A DNA stretch of 6,670 bases, taken from GCA-2687515 sp963582805. GTDB taxonomy: Bacteria; Pseudomonadota; Alphaproteobacteria; Rhodospirillales; UBA2165. The stretch is taken from NCBI GenBank assembly GCA_963582805.1, contig CAUZTZ010000247.1:1-6670 (forward strand), read 5' to 3'. Each line of letters starts with the position of its first letter. Position 1 is the first letter of the stretch. The position numbers were made by a program, and so were the translations under genes. The notes under the pieces were generated by a model, which was not told where the DNA came from, did not search any database, and saw only the letters and a list, made by a program, of their open reading frames with translations. This document shows positions 6,083-6,670 of the stretch, in pieces.

Positions 6083-6670
6083 TTAGACGCCGAGAACGCG
6101 GTTACGCTGGGCCACGTAGGCCTGATCGGAAATCTTCGACCATGCGCCGAGAGCGGCCCGGGATTTCAAGAAGCTCTGATGGATTTTGTTGGCCAGAGGC
6201 GAATGCGCGCGGACCGTTTCGAAAACCTCGTTCGCGGCTTCGCCGAAGCTGTCGTAGATATCGTCATTGAACTGGCGCAGCTTGACGCCCTGATTTTTGA
6301 CCAGATCGGCGAGGGCTTCACCATTTTTGGCGTTATACTCGGCCATCATCACGTCATTTTCCATGGCGGCGGCTGCTTCGATCGTCGCCTGATCGGACTT
6401 CGAAAGTTTGCCCCAGAAGCTGGCATTCATGCCAAAGGACAGCATCGAGCCCGGCTCGTGCATGCCCGGGAAATAGTAGAACTTGGCGGCTTCATAGAAC
6501 TTCATGAAGCGGTCGTTCCAGGGGCCCACCCATTCGGTGGCGTCGATGGCGCCGGACACCAGATTTTCATAAATCTGACCGCCGGGAAGCGAGACAGGAG
6601 AGGCGCCCAACTTGGCCATGACGTCACCGCCAAGGCCCGGAATGCGCATCTTCAAACCTTTAAGATCGTC
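6083..6670 (-). CDS. dctP: TRAP transporter periplasmic substrate-binding protein (TakP/FcbT1-like), C-terminal half, cut by window edge
   Basis: This is the periplasmic receptor of the TRAP system, which binds the substrate and delivers it to the DctQM membrane subunits. The frame is open to base 6670 (DDLKGLKMRIPGLGGDV...), giving 195 residues, about the C-terminal half of a family of roughly 350-370. The signal peptide and first lobe are outside the window. The Arg in KMRIPG (fragment residue 9) is at the position of the conserved TRAP Arg that pairs with the substrate carboxylate. SGAIDATEWVGPWND (about 39-53), with E46-W47, matches the TakP-type signature; in TakP of Rhodobacter sphaeroides the equivalent Glu-Trp contacts the ligand and bound cation. 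YYFPGMHEPG (65-74) is a further class marker. Known relatives bind 2-oxo acids, lactate or chloroaromatic acids, so the ligand is probably a monocarboxylate, but exactly which is unknown. It is the first visible gene of the minus-strand transporter operon. Confidence 0.93.
   Translation of the reverse strand, partial: DDLKGLKMRIPGLGGDVMAKLGASPVSLPGGQIYENLVSGAIDATEWVGPWNDRFMKFYEAAKFYYFPGMHEPGSMLSFGMNASFWGKLSKSDQATIEAAAAMENDVMMAEYNAKNGEALADLVKNQGVKLRQFNDDIYDSFGEAANEVFETVRAHSPLANKIHQSFLKSRAALGAWSKISDQAYVAQRNRVLGV

Overview
The window looks like chromosomal DNA of an alphaproteobacterium, probably a Rhodospirillales-like or marine lineage. It is GC-rich (about 60% by eye) and gene-dense. It carries a ParC C-terminus with the alphaproteobacterial ending and a TRAP transporter of the 2-oxo acid / mannitol-chloroaromatic class that is common in this group. 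No RNA gene, insertion sequence, CRISPR array or integration site was seen.

Layout: (1) Positions 1-797, plus strand: the 3' part of parC (topoisomerase IV subunit A), cut by the left edge. (2) Positions 812-2134, minus strand: a complete Rieske-type non-heme iron oxygenase alpha subunit, phthalate-dioxygenase-like, convergent with parC across only 14 bases. (3) Positions 2234-4897, minus: a TRAP large permease (DctM/FcbT3 type) with a soluble, basic, coiled-coil-rich C-terminal extension of about 330 residues. (4) Positions 4925-5965, minus: a TRAP small permease (DctQ type), about twice the usual length. (5) Positions 6083-6670, minus: the C-terminal half of a TRAP periplasmic binding protein of the TakP/FcbT1 type, cut by the right edge.

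The minus-strand genes read in the order binding protein, small permease, large permease, Rieske oxygenase. They form a plausible import-and-oxidise unit: the binding protein captures a carboxylate in the periplasm, the two membrane proteins import it, and the oxygenase may start its breakdown. A strong hairpin with a UUCG loop lies between the binding-protein and small-permease genes. It fits partial termination that would leave more binding protein than permease. The oxygenase may also have its own weak promoter in the 99-base gap after dctM. No cognate reductase or ferredoxin gene is in the window.

The most unusual item is the C-terminal extension of the large permease. I do not recognise it as any named domain. 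Nothing here clearly amounts to a wholly new system.
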